Positions 14,981-27,039 of a stretch of DNA of 64,000 nt are shown piece by piece. Position 1 is the first letter of the stretch, and the number at the start of each line of letters is the position of its first letter. Below the pieces are notes generated by a model that ran no database searches, had not been told where the DNA came from, and worked only from the letters and a program-made list of their open reading frames with translations. The stretch is from Zea mays (Eukaryota; Streptophyta; Magnoliopsida; Poales; Poaceae), in contig NC_050104.1 of NCBI RefSeq assembly GCF_902167145.1, forward strand, positions 10,128,001 through 10,192,000. The letters are read 5' to 3'. A program made the position numbers and the translations under genes.

Positions 14981-17900
14981 TGTCACACCCGGTTTTAGAA
15001 GGCAAACCGAATGCGAACCATGTACGTGCCAGGATCAGTTATTCACGTACACAGCAGTTACATAACATGGACATCATCACACAGTGCTCAAAATAGTATT
15101 AAGAAGGGAAATAGTCGATTACATCATACGTCTGAGACGCCCATATAGTCCTTACAATAAATCAAAGTGCAGAAAAGAAACGTAGATAACCGCGGCCTTC
15201 ACAGGCAGCCGACTGGGGGTTGCCGCTAACCCACACCTAGAACTCGTCGTAGTCTTGGAACTCCTGGAAGTCTCCTTCCACAGCTTCATCTTCTCCTGAG
15301 CAGTGGTTGCAACGCTGACAACCTGGGGATGGGGGGGTTTGGTGTGTAGAGCAAGGGTGAGTACACATCAACATACTCAGCAAGTATCATGTTTGGCTGT
15401 AGTGGACTAGCTTTATGTGGGGATAAGTCAAGCAGTTGCTTTTAGTTGGTCAGATTATTATTTACTAGTAGAAAGCCAAGTTTTAGCATTAACCCAAGTT
15501 GTTAACCCAAACGTACTCCTTTCCAAACGAAAAGAGTACCACTTACCAGCACCATAGTCATAACCAAAACCATCGATCTCATAACCACCTGTACCAAAGT
15601 ATCTCTGATCAAGTACCACTAATCACTAGAGCTCCCTTGGCCGCTCATAACCGCGAGCACAGCTGATATATCAGTTTTCAAACACTCTGCAGAGGTTGTG
15701 CACTTTACCCACAAGCCGTGATTCCCATTCTGCCCGGAGATCATGACTCTCCATTGATCACTACCAAGGTGACCCAGCAGGGCATCACTACGTAGCCTTT
15801 ACAAAGATTCCCCGGGGCTGTAGCCACCCGTTAGGTTTCCTAAATGCACCGCACTCCTCCCCAAGGGGCGAACCCAAACTTGGTAGAGCGAGCCGCATAC
15901 ACCGAGCCCCATTGACGGCACGACGGCTAAGTGAACTACACCCCGGATCCTCTAATTATTCAGCTAAGGGCACCCCATTCCACCCTCATGGTTGCACTGT
16001 TTTCCCGGGCGGTCATCCATAGAACAGGTCCTTACGGAGAGGCACTCGAGAAACCGCTCGAGCCCCCTTGAAGACCACAAGTATAACATCATAATAAGAG
16101 AAGGGAAAACAGCGTATCATAGATAATCTCATCATGTTCATTGATTAGAGTTTGAGCAATAGCATAAAGCTAAACAATAATAATCCAACCCAGATAGGTA
16201 AACAAGGACATGGATCACAAAAGCTAGTCAATCCTTAGGTATAAATGTGTAATGCGGGAGGTGAATTAAATAATGAATAGGACAGAGATAGGTCAAGGGA
16301 CACTTGCCTCCACCAACCGACTGCTGCTCAGGGGCTTCTCCTGCGAGTTCCTCGGGCTCTTCGACCGGATCGTTCTCTATGCGAGCGCAAACATACATAC
16401 ATCCACATATTTAATACAAAAGAACAGTACACCATACAATAGAATGCAATAAGTAAACAGACGTTCCACGCGGGCTCGCGAGTACGGTTAAGAGAGAAAG
16501 AGGAAAAGACAGTCGAGAAACGATCACGTTGCATGATTATAAATTAACCACTCGCTTAATGGAAGGAAATTTAATGTAGACACTATGTTTAGCGTAAAGT
16601 AAAGTCATGTTTCATGTCTAATTATTGTAAGCAGGTGGAGATAAATAAAAAGATGGTCACGCGGCGAGACGCGCGACAAAGCTCTCTAAAACAAATTAAG
16701 AAGTTAACGACTCGTCGCGCGACCGAGCACGCAACGAGACACTTCGCCTTAGTTAAGAGGAGACGTTAAGCGTCGCGCGACGAAGCGCACGACGCAACAC
16801 AAGATAGAATCTGAATTTGGACAAATCCGTCGCGCGGCGAAGCGCGCGACGCAACACGCTAATTAACAAATAATCACCGCGAGCGCGGGCGAGCGAAGAT
16901 ACGGTCGGGCGAGGCCGGGACGGGGGAACGGGCGGCCGAGCCGGGGCCACGGCGGTTGAACCGGCCCGGGGGGCGGTTGAACCGGCCAGGGGCGGCCGAG
17001 CCAGGGGCGGGGGCGCGCGGGCGAGCGGGGCTTGCCGCGCCGCGGGCGGGCGCCGGGCCACCATGGCCGGCCGAGCCGAGGGGCGGGGCGGGCGAGCGCC
17101 ACGCGCAGGGGCCGGGGCGGGCGCCGCCGGGGAGGCCGGGCGGGGGCCGAGCGCCGCCGGGGAGGGAGGCCGGGCGGGGCCGCGCGAGGGGAGGGCCGAG
17201 CGCGGGCCGAACGCCGCCGCGGGGAGGGAGGCCGGGCGGGCGCCGCCGGGGAGGGAGAGGGAGGGGCCGAGCGCCGCCGGGGAGGGAGACCGGGCGGGCG
17301 CCGCCGGGGAGGGCCGAGCGGGGGGCCGAACACCGCCGCGGGGAGGGAGGCCGGGCGGGGCCGAGCGCCGCCGCGGGGGGGCCGAGCGGGGAGGGGCGGG
17401 CAGGGACGCCTCCGCGGGCCGGGGACGGGGTCGGGCGCCGCCGTGCCGGGCAGGGGGAAAAGGGAGGGCGCGCGCGGGGGGAAGGAGAGGAGGGAGAGGG
17501 AGAGAGAGAGGAGAAGGGGAGGGGAGCTCACCTCGGGGTCCAAAATCCGGTGATTGCCGTCTCCAAATCCTAGGGCACCACGGGGAGAGAGAGGTGGAAG
17601 AGGGAGAGGAGAGGTTGTTGCGCGGGAGATCCAAATGAGAGAGGGAGGAGAGGGGAGGGGGCGCATGGGGGGTTTGGGCGCCAGGGGCGCGCAGGCCGGG
17701 GCGGGCCGGCTGGGCTGGACTAGGTTGGGCCGGGCCACTTCGCGGATCGAAAACCCACGACGAGCGCGGACCACTAAACGGAATTAAATCGCGAATCGAA
17801 ATCCGGAACGGAACGAGACGAACACTCAATATCAGACAAAGAAATGTGCTTCGGCATGATGCAACACCCATGACACTTAGGTTTTGGTTTATACATGACA

Positions 17901-18031
17901 CGGACACCTGTCGCTATACTGGTTTGAAATTGGGGAGAAGGAGCAAACGGGGAAAGAGAAAAGAGAGTAACGCCCGAATTTGGTGAGAGAAAAGAAGAAA
18001 AAAATCCTACCCCCAAATTCAGGGCGTTACA
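14981..18031 (-). mobile_element. 3' LTR of a Tekay-type Ty3/gypsy element
   Basis: 3051 bp. On the minus strand it starts TGTAACGCCCTGAATTTGG and ends CCGGGTGTGACA. A polypurine tract (AAGGGGGATAGGTT) lies immediately before the LTR start on that strand (18032-18045). The long LTR and its start sequence fit the Tekay/Del group of chromoviruses. The segment 16880-17700 is extremely GC-rich. No matching 5' LTR is present. Confidence 0.85.
16880..17700. repeat. Degenerate GC-rich repeats within the gypsy LTR
   Basis: Irregular tandem words around GCCGCCGGGGAGGGAGGCCG, repeated roughly eight to ten times with variable spacing, then a GA-rich stretch to 17660. Long open frames run through it on both strands because the sequence is GC-rich and repeated. 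They have Pro/Ala/Arg or Gly/Arg composition and no domain, so I do not call them genes. Confidence 0.7.
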
Positions 18032-18045
18032 AACCTATCCCCCTT
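18032..18045 (-). promoter_or_regulatory. Polypurine tract of the Tekay-type element
   Basis: Minus-strand AAGGGGGATAGGTT abuts the LTR start TGTAACG, as expected for the plus-strand DNA priming site. Confidence 0.75.
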
Positions 18046-18067
18046 AAAAGAATCTCGCCCTCGAGAT

Positions 18068-20771
18068 TCAGGGTTGGCTAGCAAAGAGCTCAGGGTATTT
18101 AGCCATCAGATCATCTTCACGCTCCCAGGTTGCTTCTTCCTCAGAGTGATGATTCCATTTGACCTTGCACATTCTGATGGTCTTCCTTCGGATGACTCTG
18201 TCTGCAACCTCAAGGATCTGCACTGGCTTCTCAACGTAGGTCAAGTCCTCCTAGACTTCAAGACCTTCCACTGGCAACTGCTCTTCTGGTACACGCAAGC
18301 ACTTCTTCAACTGAGACACATGAAAGACATCATGCACAGCTGACAAATTCTCTGGCAGACTGAGCTGATAGGCCACTTCTCCACGTCTTGCAAGAATCTG
18401 ATACGGACCGATGTAGTGGGGTGCTAGCTTGCCTTTGACTCCGAACCTCTTGACTCCTCTGATCGGTGACACTTTCAGATAGACAAAGTCTCCAACTTCG
18501 AAACTCAGCTCTCTTCTTCTTGTGTCTGCATAGCTTCGCTGCCTCGATTGCGCTATCTTCAGATTCTCTCGGACCATCTTGATGTTCTCTTCGGCTTCAA
18601 GCAAAATGTCTGGCCCAAACACTTGCTTTTCTCCAGGCTGATCCCATTGCAACGGAGTTCTACAACTCCTTCCATAAAGCGCCTGAAATGGTGACATCTT
18701 CAAACTGGCCTGGTAACTGTTGTTATAGGAAAACTCTGCATAAGGCAATCTCTTATCCCATCCGGACTGATCTTGCAACGCACAGGCTCTCAACATGTCT
18801 TCAAGAATCTGGTTGGTCCTTTCGGTCTGGCCATCTGTCTACGGATGATAAGCTGAACTGAAATTCAGATGTGTGCCCAAAGCTTCATGCAACTGCTGCC
18901 AGAAATGAGAGGTGAACTGCGTTCCTCTGTCTGACACTATCTTCTTTGGCACACCATGAAGACAAACGATCCAAGACATATACAATTCTGCCAATACTGC
19001 ACTGCTGTAGTTGGTCTTGACAGGTATGAAGTGGGCTGACTTGGTCAAGCGGTCCACTACTACCCAAATGGAATCGTAGCCGGCTCGAGTGCGAGGCAAT
19101 CCAACTATGAAATCCATACCAATTTCATCTCATTTCTACTGAGGGATCTGCAACGGTTGCAACAATCCAGCGGGTCTCTGGTGCTCTGCCTTAATTCTTC
19201 GGCAACTATCGCACATAGCCACATGCTCTGCGATTTCCCTCTTCATTCCGTACCACCAGAATTTCTTCTTCAGATCCTGATACATCTTCTCACTGCCAGG
19301 GTGAATCGAATAAGCTGTCTCATGAGCTTCCTTGAGAATCAACTCCCGAATGGGCTGGACATTGGGAACACACAAGCGGTCTTTGAACCATATCACGCCT
19401 TCTGCATCTTCTCAAAAATCTTTGCCTCTGCCATCTAGAATCAGTCGCCGAATTTCACTGATCTTCTCATCATTCTTCTGTGCTTCTTTGATTTCGCGCT
19501 CTAAGGTAGGTTCCAATTCAACTGTGACTCCTCGCGAATTGTTCAGAAATCCGAGACTCAACCTGTCAAACTCCTTGGCCAACTCATAAGGCATCGGACG
19601 AGCGACCATCAGATTGACTTGACTCTTTCTGCTCAAAGCATCTGCCACTACGTTTGCTTTGCCTGGATGGTAATGAATCTCCAACTCATAGTCTTTGATC
19701 AACTCTAACCATCTTCGCTGCCTCATGTTCAACTCTGATTGAGTGAATATGTACTTCAGACTCTTGTGGTCTGTGTAAACATCGCATTTCTGTCCATACA
19801 GATAGTGCCTCCATGTCTTCAGTGCGTGAACCACTGCTGCCAACTCTAGATCATGGATTGGGTAATTCTTCTCATGAACCTTCAGCTGTCGGGACGAGTA
19901 AGCCACAACTCTTCCCTCTTGCATCAACACACTTCCCAAACCTGTGTAACAAGCATCACAATACACCGAGAAGGGCTTGTGCACATCAGGCAAGACTAGG
20001 ACGGGCGCCGTAGTCAACTTCTCTTTCAGCGCTTCAAAGGCCTCTTGGCATTTCTGGGTCCACTTGAACTCAACTTTGTTGCCTAGCAACGCTGTCATTG
20101 GTTTCGCAATCTTCGAAAACCCTTCAATGAATCGCCGATAATATCCGGCCATTCCAATGAAACTCTTGATTCCTCTAGCATCTGTTGGCGCTTTCCAGTT
20201 CAAAATGTCTGCCACTTTCTTCGGATCCACAGCCAATCCTTCCTTGTTGATTATGTGACCCAAGAACAGGACTTCACTGATCCAGAACTCACACTTGCTC
20301 AACTTTGCATACAACTGGTGCTCTCGCAATCTTTGCAATACCATCCTCAAATGTTCTGCGTGCTCTTCTTTGCTTTGAGAATAAACCAGAATGTCATCAA
20401 TGAATACCACCACAAACTTATCAAGGTAATCCATGAATACACTGTTCATCAAGTTCATGAAGAACGCTGGCGCATTGGTCAAACCAAAAGACATCACAGT
20501 GAACTCATACAAACCATACTTGGTAATGAATGCCGTCTTCGGAATGTCCGAAGGTCGGATCCTGAGCTGATGATAACCTGACCTCAGATCAATCTTGGAG
20601 AACACACTGGCTCCTCTCAACTGGTCGAACAGATCTTCAATCCTGGGCAAAGGGTACTTGTTCTTGATCGTGACCTCATTCAAAGCTCGATAATCAATAC
20701 ACATCCTCTTGGTGCCATCTTTCTTCTCCACAAATAGGACAGGGGCGGCCCAAGGCGAGGTGCTTGGCCGA
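18068..20771 (-). pseudogene. pol: Tekay-type pol remnant: RT, RNase H, integrase, chromodomain
   Basis: Read on the minus strand from 20771. The frame begins inside reverse transcriptase ([19 protein letters not shown]) and keeps YRALN and the catalytic [10 protein letters not shown]. It continues with RNase H ([13 protein letters not shown]), the integrase HHCC region (about 19330-19200), integrase core motifs (DFIVGLP, VSDRGTQFTS, TDGQTERTN) and a C-terminal chromodomain (CKVKWNHHSEEEATWE) ending at 18068. Chromodomain plus integrase places it in the chromovirus Tekay clade. Five in-frame stops break it: 19412-19414, 19136-19138, 19130-19132, 18839-18841 and 18251-18253. Gag, protease and the RT N-terminus are deleted; at 20772 the sequence jumps into CACTA subterminal repeats. 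Confidence 0.92.
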
Positions 20772-21493
20772 AAGTAAAAAAAATACTTTGTCGAGTGCCC
20801 GCCTTAAAGGCACTCGACAAAGAAAAAACTGTTTAAAAAAATACTTTGCCGAGTGTGCGCCTGACAGGCACTCGACAAAGAAGTTTTTTATTTATTAAAA
20901 AACTTTGTCGAGTGTCCACTACTCAGGCACTCGACAAAGTTTATTTGTTCATTTCTTTTTCCCAAACTATTTCTATTGTGTTCCTAGAGGCTCTAGACCT
21001 ACATGTTCAATTTTTGGCACATTTCTCAAAGTGTTTGCTATACCTATTAGATTTAGTTTAAATAATTGAATTTCTTCGGATAATTCAAATTTGAACTACA
21101 AGTCACTCCAATAATGGAAAATAATGAATGCAAAATTGATATTCATGTTATTGAGCACAAGTTCAGACCATATTTAGGAACATACAAGAATTTTCGAACA
21201 TCATGTTCATGAAACGTGCTCACAAACTTGTGATCCAGTTATTTTAAAACTGTATAAAACGCAAACGAAATCAGAAAATCATGAAACTTGAGGAGATGTC
21301 ATAATATCATATGTACATGCTATGAGAAAAATTTGACACTGTTTCGTGAAAGTCGTCACACACTATATGTACAAACCTGGCGGCCTTCACATGAAATCAT
21401 AAAACTTATACAGAGATCGGCTAGATTTGTACACATCATACGTGACAACTTTCACGAAACACTGTCAAATTTTTATCACGGCTTATATGTATG
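20772..21493. repeat. CACTA internal foldback, left arm and centre
   Basis: It opens with three pairs of TTTGTCGAGTG/CACTCGACAAAG. Sequence from about 20985 to 21395 is then complementary to 21397-21493 plus 26398-26715. The palindrome centre is near 21396 (AAAATTTGACACTGTTTCGT and its complement flank it). The LTR element inserted in the right arm separates the parts. Open frames here are not convincing. Confidence 0.8.
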
Positions 21494-21770
21494 TGTCGTG
21501 GTTTCGGAAACCAAGAGACAGTAAGATTTGTGTTTGGAGGGGAAGCTAGCATGGACTCACCCCGAAAGGTGAGTCACCAGGACCCAAACGATAAACCTAG
21601 GATGGTGGATTATACTGGTTCAGGCTTGCACCTAGTCCATTGTAGTGCTGATCGTAGTATTGTTGAGGGCGTGTTACAACTAGTGTGCTTGTGTGTCGTT
21701 TGAAGGAATGATCTCTCCCTTTTATATCTCAAGAGAGAAGCCTTACAGTGGGATCCCTTCCTCGCTGAGG

Positions 21771-21827
<57 letters not shown>

Positions 21828-22620
21828 TATCTGTTTGGGTCAACGAACTGGGTACCCTTTCCCTTGCATGGGCGTACCCCTGATATGGCGTTGTCCCTCA
21901 TGTGGTTCTTGTAGTGAGTCCATTGTTGACGCCTTGGAGGCAGTATGTGGCGGGTCCCATCAGTCTGTCCCGGGACACGATCGTACGCGGCGTGGCTCTA
22001 CGCGCCGCACACCCTGTGTCTCCTCCAATTGTACGTGGTACATATGCCTGGTGTTGTGTGTTGTGTCGTCTTTTCTGATGTGCAGGCTACTGTTAAGACT
22101 CCTATGCTGAGGTCTCCCCTAAAACCCCTCTTATGTAGTGTGCGCACGTTCAGGCGTGGCATGGTGATGACACGTCTTGTCGTGATGGGTGCGGGTTCAC
22201 ATCATTGGGTTCGGGTCTCCACCTCGTGGCACAATGACTTGGTCGGTAGATCTGCCTCGCAAGCTTGCTCGGTGGGGACTTGGTCGGCAGCTCCTTCTTG
22301 ACGGCTTGCTTGGTGAGGGCTTGGTCAGCAACACCGCCTTGCTAGCTTGCTCGACGGGGACTTGGTCGACCGATTCGCCTCGCAAGCTTGCTCGACGAGG
22401 ACTTGGTTAGCAGCTCTGCCTCATCGGCTTGCTCACAGGGATTTTGTTAGTCGCTCTGTCTCGCTTGCTTGCTCGATAGGGGCTTGGTCGGCAGCTCTGC
22501 CTCGCTGAGTTGGTCAGCTAGTCCACCTTGCAAAGTTGCTCGACAGAGACTTGGTCAGTAGGTGGGCCATTTTTGAAGAGGCCATGGGCCCATTTTGGGT
22601 ACCTGGTTCACGAGTACTCA
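21494..22620 (-). mobile_element. LTR A (3' LTR) of a non-autonomous LTR element
   Basis: 1127 bp, highly similar to 25264-26392 and to the solo copy starting at 27040. On the plus strand it starts TGTCGTGGTTTCGG and ends GAGTACTCA. A minus-strand polypurine stretch (CTCGGGGGGCTGCTATT, 22621-22637) abuts it, which shows that the element reads right to left. It contains a (GA)n microsatellite and a series of degenerate CTTGGTCGGCAGCTC repeats of about 40-45 bp (22220-22520). Confidence 0.85.
21774..21824 (+). repeat. (GA)n microsatellite
   Basis: About 50 bp of uninterrupted GA in LTR A. The sister LTRs carry much shorter GA runs at about 25541 and 27306, so this tract expanded after the copies separated. 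Confidence 0.95.
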
Positions 22621-24236
22621 ATAGCAGCCCCCCGAGTCTTCGTGTAACACCTTGGAGTTGCACGAAGGCTTTCGATGAGGACCAAATTATTGGGTGCGGC
22701 AAGAGCATCTACTAGTTGTAGCCCATGAGTAATCCATGTGAATTGCTTAGGGGTTCACTTGGTATTCGAGCCATTTACGGGTGGACCCTTCCGGCGATGG
22801 TCGTCAAGCGCTGAGCGTGAGTCCATGTTTGCTTGGCTCTTATTGATGACCAAAATCTCGGGTGCGCGCAAGCGCATCTGCTAGATGTAGCCCACGAGCA
22901 ATCCATGTGGATTGCTTGGGAGTTTATTCGGTTCTCAAGCAGTTTAGGGGCAGACCCTTCCTGCGATGGTCGTCATGCGCTGAGCGTGAGTCCATTTAGT
23001 GCTAGAGCTAGGTGTAGTCATGGGTGGTGATCCTCTAAGGGGGTCATCTTCAAAGGGCTTGACCCTTGATATGCACGCATCCTCCCTCGAAACGCCTTTC
23101 GAGGTCTCTTTGAGGGGAGGGCCGCGTTCCATCGACCTAGTCCGCGTGGGGAAGGAGGCCGTCAAGCTACAAACGGGTTATCCAAGTGAGATCCGACCAC
23201 CCTCCAAGTAGGGTTAGGTCTCTGCGAGTGGTCCCTCTAGAGGGCTCAACCCACTGAGGGCATCTCATTGAGTCCTTCCTTATTTGATCTTGTATCAGCC
23301 CTTTGGTCAGTTTGGTCGACTAATGAGGGGCCCCATGGCCACCCCGTCAGCCGGGTTACCGCAGGAGAATGTGAGGTATGACCTTGGACGTGGGCACGAG
23401 CAAATGACCTATGTTCGGTCACCTAGCTTGCGGCTCACTGGAAGCTTGCTTGGTCCACTCCTCGCTCTACATGAGAAGTTAGGGTGAGTTTCAGTTTTTT
23501 ACCTGGTCGATATGAGGTAGTTAATGTGGCCGTGCAGTAAAAGAGGTGGCCATCATGACACTGTTTGGAACGGGTGGCTTGATGGGACGTGAAAGACCCA
23601 TTCACCGTATCGTGCGCAAGTGGCATTCTTGGGTGGTTAACCGCCTTGCCTGTTACTAGTGTACCTCCTAAGATGATGCACTTCTGAAGCCATGATCAAG
23701 CTAGAAATCGATCATGAACACAACCCAAGATCAAAGCTTAGTATTGTACCCTTGGGGCTCCTACTTTGTTGAGCTCAATCTTTCGAATCATGTAGATGGA
23801 GCTTGCCGAGTAGAGTTTTAGGAACCAGCCCTTAAGTTTGGTCGAGGTCCGGACCTTTAGGGACCAAATTCGAGGTACTAGGACATTTGTTCTAGGGTGG
23901 TGGAGGGTGTAGGCTTACAGTACGAAACCAGGCTAAGCGGCTACCCAGCTCCAGACCACCCCCGAGAACGGGGTCCTTTCCCCTAGCTAGAGGTCCCTAG
24001 CAGTTTGATCCTTGTTTAGCACCAAAGGGGGCCCAAACTAAGCGACAAGCTAGTTACATGATCACAACAAAAGTTCGAAACCAATTGGGCTTAGAGGAAA
24101 CAATATATGTAATTAAAGCAGGAAAAGGATTGGACTGAGAGCAATTCTTCATTTATAACCGGATACATAACAGTTTAGGCAATGGACGCCAGAGACTGGG
24201 TTTATGAGGGCGAATCTCACCGGGTACATAAGAACT
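22621..24236. other. Internal untranslated region of the non-autonomous LTR element
   Basis: No coding domain. There are internal near-duplicates around 22690-22820 and 22850-22990 (both contain AGCCCA(C/T)GAG followed by CAATCCATGTG). A block at 23870-24000 (ACTAGGACATTTGT, ACCAGGCTAAGCGG) closely resembles 44297-44420 and 44455-44590 in another element of this window. Confidence 0.6.
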
Positions 24237-24244
24237 GTGCGATG

Positions 24245-24745
24245 TAGGGGTGGGCATTTTAAAATCGAAACTCGAACCCAAACCCAAATAGACCGAATTG
24301 TTGGTCTATTCGGGTTTTCGGGTTCAGGTTCGGGTTCTATTCCTATATGTGCTATATTTTGGGTATGGGTTCGGATTCTGTTCCTAACCTTTCATACCCA
24401 AATAGACCAAATAACCCAAAATATTAAAAAAAACTCTTAATATGTGATGGTATTATTATACGATAGTATATATATCTCTGTATGTTATTTTTTATAGTCA
24501 CTTATTGTAATACTAGTACTTCCAATTAACTATTCATTGTATATATTTTAACAAAAAATACTAGTCTCTCTACTATTCGGGTCTATTCGGTGGACCGAAT
24601 AGACTGAACCGAAATTGAGAGTCTATTCGGGTTTAGTTCCTAAAATTATTTTAAAAATTTCGGTTCTCATTTTTCAGAACCCAAAATTTCATAAACCCAA
24701 ATAGATCGAACGGAATTACCCTAATAGACCGAATGCCCAGCCCTA
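24245..24745. mobile_element. hAT-type non-autonomous transposon
   Basis: 501 bp with inverted ends TAGGGGTGGGCATT and AATGCCCAGCCCTA (13 of 14 paired). The 8-bp flanks are GTGCGATG (24237-24244) and GTGCAATG (24746-24753). The interior is made of CGGGTT/AACCCG-like words and AT-rich sequence, with no transposase. Confidence 0.85.
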
Positions 24746-24901
24746 GTGCAATGGATTTTAGAGACCAGGTTTATGAGGGTGGACCTTACCGACTGGATCA
24801 CACGTAAATGCTATCCTGCTACAAAGGAAGGGTTCACTCTCATGCTACCCTTAAGATGAACGGTGCAGGCGCCCTGCCAAATGCATGAGCGGCGACGGGC
24901 G

Positions 24902-25153
24902 TCAGACTTCTTCGGTTAAACAGAGACTTGGGTCGTCCACATAGGTGTTGAGGGCGGAGGTTGGCTGGTGGCTGACGATGGGAACCTCATACACCATAGG
25001 GCTCGGTTTATGATCATCATGGTGGACCACGTAGATCTTGGCGCTTCCAACCCATGGCGCGCTAGATGTCGACGAGCCACCCCAGATGATGTCGAAGTGT
25101 ACGAGTTGGGGTTCATTGGTAGCGGTGGCGAGGAAGTCGGGAGAGCCGAACAT
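24902..25153 (-). pseudogene. Gag-like N-terminal remnant
   Basis: An 83-codon minus-strand frame just downstream (in element sense) of the primer-binding site, containing VHFDIIWGGSSTSSAP and AKIYVVHHDDHKP. An earlier ATG 80 bp upstream starts a short frame that soon stops. I recognise no conserved gag domain. Its position right after the leader of an LTR element is the main reason to call it gag-like. Confidence 0.4.
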
Positions 25154-25245
25154 GATGTGACTTCATAGAGCGAAGCTCTCACTGCCGGTGAACGCTGAAA
25201 TGTGAGCCATCAAAGTGGAAGATGTCACTAGGCATGCTAATGATC

Positions 25246-25263
25246 CCTACCTGGTGCGCCAAC
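25246..25263 (-). promoter_or_regulatory. Primer-binding site of the non-autonomous LTR element
   Basis: On the minus strand GTTGGCGCACCAGGTAGG directly follows the end of LTR B. The same GCCAGGTAGGGG form sits at the equivalent place of the element at 48 kb, which supports the orientation. Confidence 0.65.
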
Positions 25264-26392
25264 TATCGTGGTTTCAGAAACCATGGGATAGTAAGATTTG
25301 TGTTCGAAGCGGATGCTAGTGTGGACTCGCTCCAAATGGTGAGCCACTGGGACTTAAGCAATGGATTCAAGATGGTGGGTTATACTGGTTTAGGCTTGCG
25401 CCCTAGTCTAGTGTAGTGTTGATCGTAGTATTGTTGAGGGCGTGTTACAACTAGTGTGCTCATGTGTTGTTCGAAGGAAGGACATCTCCCTTTTATATCT
25501 CAAGAGAGAAGCCTTACAGTGGGATCCCTTCCTCGCTGAGGAGAGAGAGTGTGTCATATCCACCAGGGTCAACAAACTGGTTCCCATTTCTTGTTTGTGG
25601 CCATACCCCTGATATGGCGTTGTCCCTCATGACGGTTCCTGTAGCGAGTCCATTGTTGATGTCCTGGTGGCAGTATGTGGTAGGTCCCATGAGTCTGTCT
25701 AGGATGTGATCGTACGCGATGTGGCTTCCTCTCGTCGCGCCCTACGTCTCCTCCCATCATACGTGATACATACACCTGGTATGGTGTGTTGTGTCGTCTT
25801 TTTCGATGTGTGGGCTACCATTGAGACTCCTATGTTGAAGTCTCCCCTAGGACTCATCTTGTGCAGTGTGCGCAAGTTCGGGCATGGCGTGGTGATGACA
25901 TGTCTTGTCGTGATGGGCACGAGTTTGCATCGTCGGTGTTAGGTCTCCACCTCGTGGACACAGAGACTTAGTCGGCAGCTCCACCTCGCAAACTTGCTTG
26001 GTGGGGACTTGGTCGGTAGCTCCGTCTCGATGGCTTGCTCGGTGGGGGCTTGGTCGGTAGCCCCACCTTGCTGGCTTTCTCAGCGGGGACTTGGTCGTCC
26101 GCTCTGCCTTGTAAGCTTCCTCGGCAGCTCTGCCTCATTGGCTTGCTTGGCTGGAATTTGGTCAGCCGCTCCGCCTTGTCGGCTTGCTCAGCAGGAGCTT
26201 GGTTGGCAACTCCACCTTGTTGAGTTGGTCATCAGAGTTTGTAATCATAGTTGGTCGTCAGAGTTGACCATCAGAGAGTTGGTCAGCCGGTCCACCTCGC
26301 AAAGTTGTTCGAAAGTGATTTCGTCGGTAGGTGGGCCGTTTTTGAAGAGGCCATGGGCCTATTTTGGGTACCCGGTTCTAGAGTACTCGATA
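25264..26392 (-). mobile_element. LTR B (5' LTR) of the non-autonomous LTR element
   Basis: 1129 bp, partner of LTR A. Both terminal dinucleotides have drifted: on the plus strand TATCGTGG at the left and CTCGATA at the right, instead of TGTCGTGG and CTCGACA. It holds the same run of degenerate CTTGGTCGG repeats (25960-26240). Confidence 0.85.
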
Positions 26393-26397
26393 ATATG

Positions 26398-27039
26398 ATA
26401 TCATGGCATCTCAACAAGTTTCATGATTTTCTGACTTCGTTGTGTTTTATACAATTTTTAAACAACTTGATCACAACTTCGCGGTCATGTTTCGCGAACA
26501 TAATTTCAAATTTCTGGTTTGTTCCTAAACATGGCCTGAACTTGTGCTCAATAACATGAATATCATTTTGCTATTATTATTTTCCATTATTCGAGTGACT
26601 TGCAGATCAAATTTGAATTATCCTAAGAAATTCAATTAAATGAACTAAATCTAATAGGTATATCAAACATTTTGAGAAATGTGCTAAAATTTAATATGTA
26701 GGTATAGAGAGTGTAGTAACACACCACACAAATGTTGGGGGCAAAAAGAGAAAAACCAAATCAACTATGTCGAGTGTCTGTTGAAAACATTTGACAAAAG
26801 CATTATTTGCTGACTACATATGACACTTGGCAAAGACATAACTTTGTCGATTGTCTTTCTTGGGTACTCTGCATAGTTAACGGCTGTCAGCTGTCGCCGA
26901 CTGCTGACGACACTTTACCGAGTGCCCTAATGTGCCGAGAGCTGGACACTCAATGAAGGTATCTTTGACGAGTGTTTTGCTCTCGGTTATATTTGTCGAG
27001 TGTTCCTGGTTGCCGAGAGCAACACTCGGCAAATATATC
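26398..27039. repeat. CACTA foldback right arm and right subterminal region
   Basis: 26398-26715 is the inverted counterpart of 20985-21310 (shared words include TTGAGCACAAGTTCAG and ATTCATGTTATTGAG in complement). From 26760 onward CACTCGGC/GTCGAGTG motifs resume as the approach to the right CACTA end. No gene. Confidence 0.75.

Larger units (their letters stand above)
21494..26392 (-). mobile_element. Non-autonomous LTR retrotransposon inside the CACTA foldback
   Basis: 4.9 kb with 1.13-kb LTRs at both ends and near-matching 5-bp flanks GTATG (21489-21493) and ATATG (26393-26397). The internal 2.6 kb has a primer-binding-site-like sequence beside LTR B, a short gag-like N-terminal frame, a hAT insertion, and untranslated sequence resembling the element at 44 kb. 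No pol domain is visible. It must have relied on another element's enzymes. Confidence 0.82.

Noticed and set aside
16753..17907. Very long open frames on both strands (up to 384 codons)
   Set aside because: They lie in the GC-rich repeated part of a gypsy LTR, have low-complexity Pro/Ala/Arg or Gly/Arg composition, overlap in several frames and show no domain.
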